From contig CANLPK010000011.1 of assembly GCA_947492885.1 (NCBI GenBank), positions 1 to 56,291 of the forward strand: a stretch of 56,291 nt of DNA, in the 5' to 3' direction. This document shows positions 1-9,736 of the stretch, piece by piece (the stretch's first letter is position 1; each line of letters opens with the position of its first letter). This DNA is from Bacteroidota bacterium (lineage in GTDB: Bacteria; Bacteroidota; Bacteroidia; UKL13-3). A program made the position numbers and the translations under genes. The notes beneath the pieces are model-generated. The model was not told where the DNA came from, did not search any database, and worked only from the letters and a program-made list of their open reading frames with translations.

Positions 1-572
1 GTTACATAGGTAATCTCTACTTTATCGCGCATGTGCTTGTGCTTGAAGAAGGAGTCGGCCAAGAACGCAAACTCTAGAGGTGCTACTGGACATTTGATAG
101 GCATTTCGGTAATATGAACCACAAGTTTGCCACCTTTCCAATCGCGCAATTTATTGCGTAAGGCCAAAGAGCCTTCGAATGAGTAGAAATCGAAAACCGA
201 TTTTTGCCATTCCGCACCTTGCATCCCTTCGGTTTCTTCCGGCGCAATTTTCGCCCCAGTAGCGACGATGAGCACATCATAAGGCATTACTGCACCGTTT
301 TGTAGCATTACCTTATTGCCATCGGCATCGATACGGTCAATTTTTTGACGAATCAGATGCACACCTTTGGGAATGAATTCATCGATGGTTTTAATAATAT
401 CTTCCGGGGTATAAATATCGAATGGAAGGAAAAGATAGCCAGGTTGGTAATGGTGTTCTTCTTTTTCGTCGATTATTGAGATTAACCAATCGGGATTTTT
501 AAGGTGATGGTTCAAGTGATTTGCCATCATGGTGCCGGCTGTACCGCCGCCTAAGATTATTAGATTTTTCAT
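1..572 (-). CDS. NAD(P)/FAD-dependent oxidoreductase, sulfide:quinone reductase-like (partial)
   Basis: The gene runs off the left edge, so only about 190 N-terminal residues are visible. The ATG is at 572. Residues 1-15 carry the Rossmann FAD-binding motif GGGTAG just after a beta strand (NLIILGGGTAG). A second nucleotide-binding strand ends near VATGAKI. Cys161 in the segment KCPVAP matches the position of a redox cysteine of sulfide:quinone reductases, and the following LEFAFLADSFF segment is also typical of that family. Such enzymes oxidise sulfide (or related donors) and pass electrons to quinone at the membrane surface. The C-terminal cysteine and membrane-anchor helices are beyond the window. 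A generic type II NADH dehydrogenase-like role is the alternative. Confidence 0.75.
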   Translation of the reverse strand, partial: MKNLIILGGGTAGTMMANHLNHHLKNPDWLISIIDEKEEHHYQPGYLFLPFDIYTPEDIIKTIDEFIPKGVHLIRQKIDRIDADGNKVMLQNGAVMPYDVLIVATGAKIAPEETEGMQGAEWQKSVFDFYSFEGSLALRNKLRDWKGGKLVVHITEMPIKCPVAPLEFAFLADSFFKHKHMRDKVEITYV

Positions 573-751
573 TGGCTGTTAGTTATTTGGTCTCTAACAT
601 GGCACAAAGTTCCGACAAGAAAATAGGGTGGTGTGTCACATAGGTTACAGAAGAATATGATTGGCATCAGAGAAGAAGATGATTGCGGTCATGCCTCTAG
701 ATCTAATACGTATTTAATAAATGGAAATGCGAAAAAATGACTACAAATCGA

Positions 752-1797
752 TTAGCGAATTACCTGAATCGTACCTTTGAAATGCTTCATTCGTACATCA
801 TAGAATAGGGCATCCAAGGTATAAATATACATGCCTTCTGGCACGGCTTCCCTATTACTCATGCCATCATAGCCATCAACCGTTGGATCATGGGTTTCGA
901 AAATGAGTTGCCCCCAACGATTGTAAATTCTCAACATATAATCGCCTTCTAAATCATAAGGTCGTTGCGAGGTAAATAAGAATCAATCATTGATCCCATC
1001 CTTATTTGGAGAGAAGGCATTGGGTAAATATTCAGGACAAGCTTTATTTATTACAATAGTATCTGTATAACGGCATTCATTGCGGGTGGCAGTACAAATA
1101 TGGACTCCTGTTTTATTAATGGTGATGGACGCTCCCGTTTCACCAGTATTCCATTGATGCGTTGTTAGAACATAATTTTGATTATCAGAAATTCCCAATT
1201 CATTGGGAGAACAAATGGTGGTATCGTTGCGTAGTTTAAATTATGGAAACGTATAAACGTGAATATTGAAATAACGAATCGTGTCTTTACAATAATGTGT
1301 ATATGCCTTTAATCCCACGGCATAGTCACTAGGCTAACTGTATGAGTTAAAAATACACGCTTGTCCTTGGTTCCATCACCAAAATCCCATTCACAACTAT
1401 CAATAAGAGGATGCAATTGGCTACCGAATGTGATGGGAGTTCCAATACACACTGCAGTGTCATCAGCATGTAAGAAGTAACCTGGCATAACATGTACGAT
1501 GCTGGTTTTGGAGATGGTATCAATACATCCCAAATTGGATGTTGCCTTGAGAATAACGGTATAGGTGCCATCATTCAAATACATATGTGTAGGATGGATA
1601 TCGGTAGCTATGGACAAGTTATTTGGAGTTTTAAGGGAGCGAAAAAACGAGACTGGATATTTCTGACTTAACTTCAGGAATTTACCTGATACAGATTCAT
1701 GATGTTGTGATGAGAATTTTGGTGCAATAACAAATACCCAAATGCTTATTGAGAGAGAATGAATTTTTATTGAAGACGTTAATATTGTACTTTTGTT
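752..1797 (-). pseudogene. T9SS type B (PKD + CHU_C) secreted protein remnant
   Basis: This is the decayed C-terminal part of a secreted protein. In reading order (high to low coordinate) there is part of a PKD-type domain around 1309-1617 with the motif EWDFGDGT. A frameshift follows near 1330-1345, after which the frame continues AVGLKAYTHYCKDTI. An in-frame TAA lies at 1241-1243. Next comes SITINKTGVH...ACPEYLPNAFSPNKDGIND, an in-frame TGA at 983-985, and finally the CHU_C tail RIYNRWGQLIFET...GTIQVIR ending at 752. The CHU_C module is the sorting signal of T9SS type B cargo. The frame stays open upstream of the PKD remnant to about 1797 and includes a hydrophobic, signal-peptide-like stretch, but no ATG is present. 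This could mean an internal deletion joined an old leader to the tail. TGA is a normal stop in neighbouring genes, so recoding is unlikely. Confidence 0.85.
1788..1795 (+). promoter_or_regulatory. Bacteroidota -7 element before murI
   Basis: TACTTTTG fits the TAnnTTTG -7 consensus and ends 8 bases before the murI ATG. A TTG at 1770-1772 lies 15 bases upstream, slightly closer than the usual 17-23, so the -33 assignment is uncertain. Confidence 0.4.
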
Positions 1798-1803
1798 TCA
1801 TTA

Positions 1804-2616
1804 ATGAATTCCCAACCCATTGGTATTTTTGATTCGGGCATTGGCGGACTCACGGTAGCCCATGCTATATCGGAGGCCATGCCCAACGAGACATTGATTT
1901 ATTTCGGTGATACAGCCCATATGCCTTATGGCGACAAGTCGAAGGATTCGATTCGATTTTATGCCGAACAAATTACGAATTACTTGCTAAAAAATGAGCA
2001 ATGTAAATGTATTGTCATTGCTTGCAATACAGCATCGGCAGCTGCCTACGAATACCTGAGAGATGCTTTTAAAAACATCATACCAGTAATCAATGTAATC
2101 GATCCTATTATCGAGGAAGTAATTGCTGACGAACAGATTAAACGCGTTGGAATCATTGCTACCAAAACCACCATTGCCTCAGGAATATATCAAGAAAAAC
2201 TTACTCGCAGGAAAGCCTCTCTTGAATATTCAGCGCTTGCTACCCCACTATTGGCACCCATGATTGAAGAAGGATTTTATAATGACAAAATCAGTCATGA
2301 AATTATTTATAGCTACTTGGCACAACCGGAGTTAAAAAATATCGATGCACTCATTTTAGGGTGTACGCACTACCCATTAATAAAGGAAGAGATAAAAGCA
2401 TTTTATAAACCAAGCATCAAAGTAATTGATTCCACAACCATTGTTGCCAACAAGGTAAAAGCGATCCTCGAAAAAGAAGGATTACTCTCCGAAAAAAGAA
2501 TGGCCCCCGACAAATACTATGTGAGCGACTATACCGACTCTTTTGAAAAAACGACCTCTGTTTTTTTTGGTAGCGCCATCAATTTGGAATTAAAAAACAT
2601 CTGGCAAGCCAAATAA
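1804..2616 (+). CDS. murI: Glutamate racemase
   Basis: The protein of 270 residues interconverts L- and D-glutamate and supplies D-Glu for peptidoglycan synthesis in the cytoplasm. The N-terminal IGIFDSGIGGLTV carries the conserved Asp11-Ser12. The two catalytic cysteines are Cys74 in ACNTASA and Cys187 in LGCTHYPL. The length is normal for the family. The ATG directly follows a TAnnTTTG promoter element. The gene is followed 14 bases later by a PaaD-like gene on the same strand, so the two may be co-transcribed, although no functional link is known to me. The upstream neighbour is a divergent T9SS pseudogene. Confidence 0.97.
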   Translation: MNSQPIGIFDSGIGGLTVAHAISEAMPNETLIYFGDTAHMPYGDKSKDSIRFYAEQITNYLLKNEQCKCIVIACNTASAAAYEYLRDAFKNIIPVINVIDPIIEEVIADEQIKRVGIIATKTTIASGIYQEKLTRRKASLEYSALATPLLAPMIEEGFYNDKISHEIIYSYLAQPELKNIDALILGCTHYPLIKEEIKAFYKPSIKVIDSTTIVANKVKAILEKEGLLSEKRMAPDKYYVSDYTDSFEKTTSVFFGSAINLELKNIWQAK

Positions 2617-2630
2617 TAAAGCCATTCTCA

Positions 2631-3113
2631 ATGATTAGTCAAGAAGAAATTATCGAAGCCTTGCATGAGGTGAAAGACCCAGAGATTCCTACCATCTCCG
2701 TGGTAGATTTGGGTATCATCACCAAGATTAGTATTACGCCCAATAGTGTGGAGATAATCATGACACCTACTTTTAGTGGTTGTCCGGCTTTGAAAATTTT
2801 GGAAACACAAGTACGTGAACGCATTGAAAAAATGCCTGTGGAAAATGTGAGTGTTAAAACAAATTTCGATACCCCCTGGAATTCTAATATGATTAGTGAA
2901 CGAGGCAGGGAAGCTTTGTTAAAACACGGATTGGCGCCTCCACCCAAGCATGCTGGATATATTGAACTGGAAGTGTTGAGCGATATTGCCTGCCCGTTTT
3001 GTGGAAGCCGCAACACTACCTTTGAAAGCCCGTTTGGAGCCACTTTGTGCCGTTCTATTCATTATTGTAAAAATTGCCAACAAGGATTCGAACAATTCAA
3101 ACCCATATTTTAA
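2631..3113 (+). CDS. paaD: PaaD-like DUF59/MIP18 protein with C-terminal zinc ribbon
   Basis: The protein has 160 residues and two parts. Residues 5-85 are a DUF59 (MIP18-type) domain with HEVKDPEIPTISVVDLGI and the conserved Cys51 in TFSGCPAL. Residues 115-155 hold a zinc-ribbon-like cysteine set, C121-x2-C124, C140, C146-x2-C149. This architecture is that of PaaD (PaaJ), an accessory protein for maturation of the phenylacetyl-CoA epoxygenase PaaABCE. No paaABCE gene lies in the window, so the gene stands alone after murI. It could serve a distant paa operon, or act as a general Fe-S delivery factor like other DUF59 proteins. The family call is firm; the pathway is inferred. Confidence 0.85.
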   Translation: MISQEEIIEALHEVKDPEIPTISVVDLGIITKISITPNSVEIIMTPTFSGCPALKILETQVRERIEKMPVENVSVKTNFDTPWNSNMISERGREALLKHGLAPPPKHAGYIELEVLSDIACPFCGSRNTTFESPFGATLCRSIHYCKNCQQGFEQFKPIF

Positions 3114-3188
3114 TGCGATTGTTTTTTACTTCAATACCCCATTAAAGGTATTTTTAATCCTGATAGTTTTACATTCCTTTGTGTTCTA

Positions 3189-5018
3189 ATGAAACGCCAC
3201 CATTTAATATTTTTCTTAAGTGTCATTTTTGTAATGAATGCAAAGGCAATCTCCCTGCCCGATTCATTGCAGACCTTATTAGAAACAAAGTTACCCGATA
3301 CCACCCATGCGAATGTTTGCCAGAAGCTAAGCGAATATTATAGTTCCTTCGATTTCGAGAAGAGCATCTACTATGGATCTGAAGGACTTAAAATAGCCCT
3401 TGATCATAATCTTCCACTCAAAGCGGCGGCGTTTTATAAACAAATAGGAGTTACTTATTATATCAATGGAAATCATGATATTGCACTTAAGAATTACCTC
3501 AATGCGGTGAAGATCTTCGAAACCCAAAATGATAAAAGTGGGGCTGCCAATGTTTACCTTGAACTCAGTGTTTTATTAAGAAAGAACAACGACCTCAATC
3601 TCTCCAAGATTTATTTGAATGATGCCATCGATTTATTCAATAGTAACAGCGATTTAGGCGGAGTGGCCAATGCATATAATAACATGGGTATTATTTATGA
3701 AACAACCAATAACCTAGATAGTGCCTTGATTTGGTATACACGTTCTAAAGAATTGTATGAAACATTGCCCAATGCTGAATTGGGTATTTCCTACTCACTT
3801 TGCAATATTGGAGGAATTTATTCTATGCAAAAAGAATATAAGAAGTCATTGGAAGTATTGAACAAATCGTTAGAAATTAGACTCAAACTCGACGATAAAT
3901 TCACCATTTGTCAGAGCTATACTTCTCTTGGAGAATGCTATTCATTGAAAGGCGATTATTCGAAAGCTGTATCGTCATTCAAACAAAGTATTGATATTGC
4001 ACGACAAATTCATTTTCAGGATATTTTACAATACAATTACGAGCAAGTAGCAAATATTTATCAGCAAACTGGAAACTATAAAGACGCTTTAGAATATTAT
4101 AACTTATTTCAAGAAATTAAGGATTCTTTATATAATAACGAAAGGCTTAATCAGATGGAAGAACTGAAAGCCAAATTTGAAACCGATAAGAAGGAACAAA
4201 AACTGGCATTGGCGAATAAGGAAAATGCGTTGAAAGATTTGGAGTTACGTCGAAAGAATTTTTTCATCATATTGGGATTCGGTCTGGTTGTTGTTATTTC
4301 ATTGCTTGGCTTTTTATTATACAACCGCTATAAATTAAAAAAGGAGTCCGAAATTTTTGCTACCAAAGCGATGCAGAAAGAGCAAACAGCCAAGTCGGTG
4401 ATTGATGCAGAGGAACGCGAACGCAAACGAATTGCAGGCGACTTGCACGATGGCATTGGACAAATGCTGAGTGCTGCAAAAATGAATATGAGTGCACTGA
4501 GTGAGGAGTTGCAATTTCAACGTCAAGATCAATCAGTGTTTTTTAATCGTACCCAGGATATTATCGACGAATGCTGCAAAGAAGTGCGTACCATTTCACA
4601 TCAGATGATGCCCAATGTATTGCTTAAAAGTGGCTTAGCATCGGCTGTTCGCGAGTTTGTAAATAAAATTAATACGCCAAAATTAAAAGTAAACTTACAT
4701 ATTCATGGCTTAACCGAACGACTCGATGAGGCCATTGAAATTGTGCTCTATCGAGTGATTCAGGAATGTGTGAACAATGTAATTAAGCATAGCGAAGCGA
4801 GTATATTAGATATTCAACTCCTTGGTGATGCCAAGGAAATATCGGCAACCATTGAAGATAATGGTAAAGGATTTGATGCCAATTTGAGAGATCAATTTGA
4901 AGGCATCGGATTGAAAAATATTAAGACTCGTGTAGACTATCTTAATGGAACCGTGAATATCGATTCGGCAATAGGTAGAGGCACCCATATTAATGTGGAG
5001 ATTCCTCTGGTTCACTAA
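3189..5018 (+). CDS. TPR-containing sensor histidine kinase (HisKA_3 / NarL-partner type)
   Basis: The protein has 609 residues. A signal peptide (residues 1-20) leads into an extracytoplasmic region of about six tetratricopeptide repeats (residues 50-320) and a short coiled coil. One transmembrane helix follows at about 357-378. The cytoplasmic part has the HisKA_3 phosphoacceptor His420 in RKRIAGDLHDGIGQ and a HATPase_c domain with an N-box (QECVNNVIKHSEA) and G-boxes (DNGKGFD, GIGLKNIKTRV). It should autophosphorylate on His420 and pass phosphate to a LuxR/NarL-type response regulator, but none is encoded nearby. The TPR sensor likely reads a protein or peptide partner in the periplasm. 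Its TAA stop (5016-5018) overlaps the TAG stop of the opposing T9SS gene. Confidence 0.93.
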   Translation: MKRHHLIFFLSVIFVMNAKAISLPDSLQTLLETKLPDTTHANVCQKLSEYYSSFDFEKSIYYGSEGLKIALDHNLPLKAAAFYKQIGVTYYINGNHDIALKNYLNAVKIFETQNDKSGAANVYLELSVLLRKNNDLNLSKIYLNDAIDLFNSNSDLGGVANAYNNMGIIYETTNNLDSALIWYTRSKELYETLPNAELGISYSLCNIGGIYSMQKEYKKSLEVLNKSLEIRLKLDDKFTICQSYTSLGECYSLKGDYSKAVSSFKQSIDIARQIHFQDILQYNYEQVANIYQQTGNYKDALEYYNLFQEIKDSLYNNERLNQMEELKAKFETDKKEQKLALANKENALKDLELRRKNFFIILGFGLVVVISLLGFLLYNRYKLKKESEIFATKAMQKEQTAKSVIDAEERERKRIAGDLHDGIGQMLSAAKMNMSALSEELQFQRQDQSVFFNRTQDIIDECCKEVRTISHQMMPNVLLKSGLASAVREFVNKINTPKLKVNLHIHGLTERLDEAIEIVLYRVIQECVNNVIKHSEASILDIQLLGDAKEISATIEDNGKGFDANLRDQFEGIGLKNIKTRVDYLNGTVNIDSAIGRGTHINVEIPLVH

Positions 5019-8000
5019 TTCTTTACAAAACTAATTTTAGCGGTACCTTGTTCGGTGAAAATTTGAATTGAATAAACACCAACAGCTAGTCCGGAAATAT
5101 CAATTGTAGCCTTCTTCTCCTTAACAGATCCTAGCAAAACTACCCGGCCAGTTACATCAATGATATTATAATCGATATCATTTATAGTACTTTGAAGATT
5201 TTCTAAGTTTAATAAATTCCGGGCTGGGTTAGGAAATACAATCCAATTTCCATTTCGCTCCAAAGCATCAATACCAGTGGCTCTTGTAACAATTACTACA
5301 TAGGTTTTAGTATTGATTAAATTTTGTGCCTTGATCAAATAATTTACCGGATTGGTAAAATCATTGGTCGATCCATTACGAACCTGCACAATAGAATTTA
5401 CAGTGGCACTTGCCAAATCGGACATGGTAAAATCCGCAACCAAATTGGTTAAGTTGGTGCTAAATGGAACCATTAGCGCCACACTACCTCCATTAAATGA
5501 AGGAGTAATTATGCCAATACTATTCGGCGTATTGAATTTATAAGTCAACAAATCACACTGGGCATTGGGAGTGATATGTACCGTTATTTTATAAAATTTA
5601 GAATGCAAACCATCTTGAGATTTAACTACCAATAAAACAGTATCTGAAAAATTGTTTGCAGTAACACCAGGCTGTTGTGTAAAATTATTGATAATGGCAG
5701 TCGCTTGACTACTTATAGTGAATTGCGCAATAAGGTTCGTGATATTGGTTGCGAATGGCACGGTGATATCAACAAAACCTCCAGTAGCAGTAATTGTGAT
5801 AGTGCCTGTGCTTGCAGGTGCGACAATATCGTAGGTCAGTAAATCGGATGCAGTATTTGCAGCCACCGTAACACTCACCAAATAAATTTTTGAATAGGCT
5901 GTATCTTGTGCAATGATTTTATATGCGATGGTGGTACTAAAATTATTACTTGTAACCCCGCTAACTTGAGTAACAGTTCCAATATAAATTTTAGCACTAT
6001 CGCTAATCGTGAAAAGTGCTTTTATGCTATTGAGTGAAGTTCCAAATGGTACCGTAAGTGAAACGTTTCCGCCTGTAGCATTCGGAGTTATTGTACCAGT
6101 AAAAGCGGGGTTTTGAAATGCATAGGTGAGTAGGTCGCACGATTTACTTTTTCCAAAGCTGATATTGATATTATATGTTTTTTTGTAGTTCGTATCTTGT
6201 GCGATAATGATATACGTTACGGTGGTAGTAAAGTTATTTACTGAAGTACCACTGTTTTGTAATGCACTTCCAATATAGGCTTTGGCACTATCGCTTACAG
6301 TGAATAGGGAGGTTAGGTTGAGTAAGGTAGATCCAAATGGCAAGGCGATATCTACCGTTCCTCCGGCAGCTGTATGTGTAATATTACCATTTGCCAATGG
6401 GCTAAGTATCCTATAAGTGAGTAATTTACATTCCATGTTTTTATTGACAATCACATTTACTGTATACGTTTTACTTAAACTATTATCCACCGATTTTATA
6501 GTATAAGTGATGGTATTTTTAAAATTGTTTTTAGTGATTGTGCTTGTCTGTGCTGTTGCTCCAATATAAGCATTGGCACTGTCGTTGGTAATGAAGCTTG
6601 CTGCTATGGAATCGAGCACTGTTCCAAAAGGAACATAGCATGTGATGCTTCCTCCTCCAAGAGTTTGGGTAATGGTATCCTTCACACTGATACCTAGGAA
6701 AGTAAATGTTTTTATGCCAAGGAAGAATAAGGTTGAATCGGAAAATGCATTGTTGGTATTTCCAGCCAGATCGCTGAATCCATTGACATTGATTCCAACA
6801 ATTACCATTGCATTAGATATAGGATTGATTCGTGCGCTATAAGTATAGATATCGTTTTGTGTGAAATTACTTAAGGTAGCATTACTCAAGCTAATATCAC
6901 TTACATCAAATCCCGTGACTACTTCTGAGGTGGTGAATATGGCATTGAAGCTATTGCCTACCGTAGGTTTGGGAATATTGATGGCAACAGTTGGTTTCGT
7001 TTTGTCAATCCAGATGGCATAGTCTTCACTCTGCCCATAATTAAGTGTGCCACAGGAGGCGTTCACCATGTTATAGTCACTCACAATACGCATACGAAGA
7101 AACTTATTGAGTTGTGGTGGGTTCAATAAAATACTTACCGAACACGATCTTCTTCCAAGACCGCTTGTAATTGTTCCTACCAGTTCGTTGGCATCGGTAA
7201 ATACACCGTTGCCATTATAGTCGATATATATTTTAGCATTTTCATTATAAGCGTTGCCATTGGTAACCCAAGCGGTATAAGTGGCTCCAGCCCTCACAAT
7301 GGTATTTGCCGAGCAGGAAAAATCTTCATAACTTGTATTGCCCGTTCCCGACCCATTGTTGATGGTATTGAACTCAAAGCGATACACACCAATGGTATAA
7401 CCACCTAAATTTGTGGTAGTGGTTATGCAACCTGGAGGTGTAGCTAAAGTGGAGTAATTATAATTCACCGTTTTGGTATCAGTACCTTTATTGTTGAAAA
7501 CAGTGAGAGAAATAAAATACATACCAGCAGTATTAAATCGAATTTCTGCTCGCGATGAAAACGAATCAGTACCATTTACATAAACCCAACCAGTCGCTGG
7601 CGAAACCTGCCATTTGCGTGAAGTGGGTGAGCAGGTTGAGTTATCGACGACAATAATACTATTAGAACAAGGTTGTGATGATGAAGATTGAACCGAGAAA
7701 TCGGCAACAGGTAAAGTGATGGCACTTTTGTATAAATCGGTTTGCCAAATACCTCGACCATAGGTTGAAATATGTAATCGACCTTTGATGGTTGCATCAC
7801 TCACAATTTCCATATCAGATATCTGCGCTACCGTAGGTAATCCTTGAGAAAAATTCACCCAGTTGCTTATAAATCGATTGCGATAATACACCCCAAAGGC
7901 AGTACAGGCATACATGCTGGAATCGGTTACCTTTTGGTTGAGTAAAAATTTAATGATGGTATTTGCAGGTAAATTACGATTAAGACTTACCCAGCTTCCT

Positions 8001-9736
8001 CCCTTGTCATTACTGCGTAAAATGCGAGAAGAGGTGGTGAGTACATACACTATATTGGAATCGAAATCATAGGTCTCAATTTGGCGTATTTGTTCTCCGC
8101 TATTATATGGGAAGCCAGTTAATTTGGAGAATGAAGGGCTCCCATCATTGGCGTTATCGCTTCTATAAAAAGATTGTGAATTGAATGCGACATATAAGGT
8201 ACCTGCCGATGCTTTTGAATAAGAAATGCAGCGTGGACCTGTATTGCCAGTCATGCTTGAAATTTGTGACCATGCCACATTACTGCTCGGGTTGGCTCTT
8301 AAATTTTTCGTGCGAAATACTTGGGTGGTAATTTCAAATAAGGTATTACTGTCTCTGGGTTGGATACCATAAATTCCGCCTTGACCATTGATTCCGCTAG
8401 TAGAATGACTTATGATATTTCTTTTGAGTCCTCCGTTTTCATATAGTAAACTACTATCGAATGCATCAAACACAAAATCACCACCCCAGTCACCACCTCT
8501 TACCGTAGAAAATTTCTTATCGGTTCCAACATCTAGGCCATTGTCCTGTAGGCCGCCAATAACATAATCATTATAGAGGGGGCTGCTACCCATTCTATAA
8601 AACTCGGAAGCGCTAAGTCCATCTTCAAAAGTAGTCCAAGTATTTCCCCCATTTACAGTACGATCTAATCCACCATCATGATAAATATAAAGTTTATTGG
8701 TGTTAAATGGGGAGAAAATAAATCCATGCTTATCGGCATGTACACCATAGCCCCAGCTAGAAGATAAGGTAAAAGCCAGCCCTTGATTGGTTGATTTCCA
8801 AACGTTGATTCCGGCTAAATATATGATATCCGCATTGGTAGGATCAGCGATGATTCCAAGGTTATAAGAACCTTGTCCGTCCATGCTAGTCCCATTTCCC
8901 GAGTACCCTAAAATATTGGGAGTGTCGGATTGAAGGGTGAAGCTTGTGCCGTTATTGGTGGATTTATAAACCCCACCAAATGGGCTGGTTGCGCCATTTT
9001 TCCAAACTATACAATACAAACGGGAGGTGTCGGATGGACAAACAGCGATTTTAATTCCAGCACAAGCTATACTTGCATTTAGCGTCGATTGAATCCATGT
9101 TTCACCATTATCATAGGAACGGTAGAAATAAGCATCGGTAGCTGAATAAATAATATTATTGCTTGCGGGACGATAGTTTAAGGCACGATAGCTACCATTC
9201 ACTGTTGTTTTTTTTACCCAAGAGGCGCCGGCATTGGTACTTTTATAAATTCCATCAGAGCATGCTGCGATTAGTGTATTCGTATCAATGGGATTATATA
9301 CTATATAGGATACCAATTTATTGCCTAAGCCGGTGGTGGTTTGGTTCCATGAACTCCCACCATCATTGGTTTTCCATACGCCCATGCCACCTCCATTATA
9401 ATTGGCATCTCCGGTACCTAAGAACATAACATTAGGTTTTAATGGGTTTATTGCTAATGAGGCACATGAGGTTTGAGGTAGGAAATCGCTAATAGGTCTC
9501 CAGCTAATCCCTTCATTTGATGTTTTAAAAACACCTCCTGACGCGCTTACGGCAAACAATATATTGCTATCGGTTGGATGATACACCATTTGTGAAACTC
9601 GCCCCATTCCGGTGGTTTGTACGCTGGGGTTGGCTGGGAACTTTACAGGCCCAGCTTGTGTAAAGGTGGCATAATTTTGTCCAAATACATTTGAAACAAA
9701 AATTACAAGAAATAGTATTAGGTAGAATTTCTTCAT
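5015..9736 (-). CDS. Giant T9SS-secreted propeller / Ig-repeat protein with GEVED domain
   Basis: The start is the ATG at 9736, which gives a clean signal peptide (MKKFYLILFLVIF...FGQ). The mature protein of about 1,550 residues has these parts. Residues 30-680 are a beta-propeller built of BNR/VPS10-like repeats (recurring S-x-D-x-G-x-x-W and VYKSTN-type motifs). A PKD-like domain spans about 680-765 and a GEVED domain about 780-905 (ending GQSEDYAIWI). A bacterial Ig-like domain covers about 910-1012, then five tandem beta-sandwich repeats (1012-1486). A type A T9SS sorting tail ends the protein (FPNPARNLLNLE...FVKN). It is predicted to be exported through T9SS and fixed to, or released from, the cell surface, probably as an adhesin or glycan/protein binder. 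No catalytic motif was seen. The ATG overlaps the TGA of the upstream gene. Confidence 0.9.
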   Translation of the reverse strand: MKKFYLILFLVIFVSNVFGQNYATFTQAGPVKFPANPSVQTTGMGRVSQMVYHPTDSNILFAVSASGGVFKTSNEGISWRPISDFLPQTSCASLAINPLKPNVMFLGTGDANYNGGGMGVWKTNDGGSSWNQTTTGLGNKLVSYIVYNPIDTNTLIAACSDGIYKSTNAGASWVKKTTVNGSYRALNYRPASNNIIYSATDAYFYRSYDNGETWIQSTLNASIACAGIKIAVCPSDTSRLYCIVWKNGATSPFGGVYKSTNNGTSFTLQSDTPNILGYSGNGTSMDGQGSYNLGIIADPTNADIIYLAGINVWKSTNQGLAFTLSSSWGYGVHADKHGFIFSPFNTNKLYIYHDGGLDRTVNGGNTWTTFEDGLSASEFYRMGSSPLYNDYVIGGLQDNGLDVGTDKKFSTVRGGDWGGDFVFDAFDSSLLYENGGLKRNIISHSTSGINGQGGIYGIQPRDSNTLFEITTQVFRTKNLRANPSSNVAWSQISSMTGNTGPRCISYSKASAGTLYVAFNSQSFYRSDNANDGSPSFSKLTGFPYNSGEQIRQIETYDFDSNIVYVLTTSSRILRSNDKGGSWVSLNRNLPANTIIKFLLNQKVTDSSMYACTAFGVYYRNRFISNWVNFSQGLPTVAQISDMEIVSDATIKGRLHISTYGRGIWQTDLYKSAITLPVADFSVQSSSSQPCSNSIIVVDNSTCSPTSRKWQVSPATGWVYVNGTDSFSSRAEIRFNTAGMYFISLTVFNNKGTDTKTVNYNYSTLATPPGCITTTTNLGGYTIGVYRFEFNTINNGSGTGNTSYEDFSCSANTIVRAGATYTAWVTNGNAYNENAKIYIDYNGNGVFTDANELVGTITSGLGRRSCSVSILLNPPQLNKFLRMRIVSDYNMVNASCGTLNYGQSEDYAIWIDKTKPTVAINIPKPTVGNSFNAIFTTSEVVTGFDVSDISLSNATLSNFTQNDIYTYSARINPISNAMVIVGINVNGFSDLAGNTNNAFSDSTLFFLGIKTFTFLGISVKDTITQTLGGGSITCYVPFGTVLDSIAASFITNDSANAYIGATAQTSTITKNNFKNTITYTIKSVDNSLSKTYTVNVIVNKNMECKLLTYRILSPLANGNITHTAAGGTVDIALPFGSTLLNLTSLFTVSDSAKAYIGSALQNSGTSVNNFTTTVTYIIIAQDTNYKKTYNINISFGKSKSCDLLTYAFQNPAFTGTITPNATGGNVSLTVPFGTSLNSIKALFTISDSAKIYIGTVTQVSGVTSNNFSTTIAYKIIAQDTAYSKIYLVSVTVAANTASDLLTYDIVAPASTGTITITATGGFVDITVPFATNITNLIAQFTISSQATAIINNFTQQPGVTANNFSDTVLLVVKSQDGLHSKFYKITVHITPNAQCDLLTYKFNTPNSIGIITPSFNGGSVALMVPFSTNLTNLVADFTMSDLASATVNSIVQVRNGSTNDFTNPVNYLIKAQNLINTKTYVVIVTRATGIDALERNGNWIVFPNPARNLLNLENLQSTINDIDYNIIDVTGRVVLLGSVKEKKATIDISGLAVGVYSIQIFTEQGTAKISFVKN
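5276..6715 (-). repeat. Five tandem ~95-aa beta-sandwich repeats (DUF5018-like)
   Basis: Five consecutive units of about 95 residues lie before the sorting tail. Each has the pattern CDLLTY...GTIT...GG-V-ITVPFGT-L-NL-A-FT-SD-A-A-IG...Q-SG-T-NNF-TTVTY-I-AQD-YSKTY-V-VTV. The copies differ at many positions, so this is an old protein-level duplication and not a fresh DNA repeat. Resemblance to DUF5018-type cell-surface beta-sandwiches is from memory. Confidence 0.8.

Noticed and set aside
983-985. Possible recoding of TGA as an amino acid in the T9SS remnant
   Set aside because: TGA is an ordinary stop for other genes here (for example the HIT and RND genes), and the same gene also has a TAA and a frameshift.
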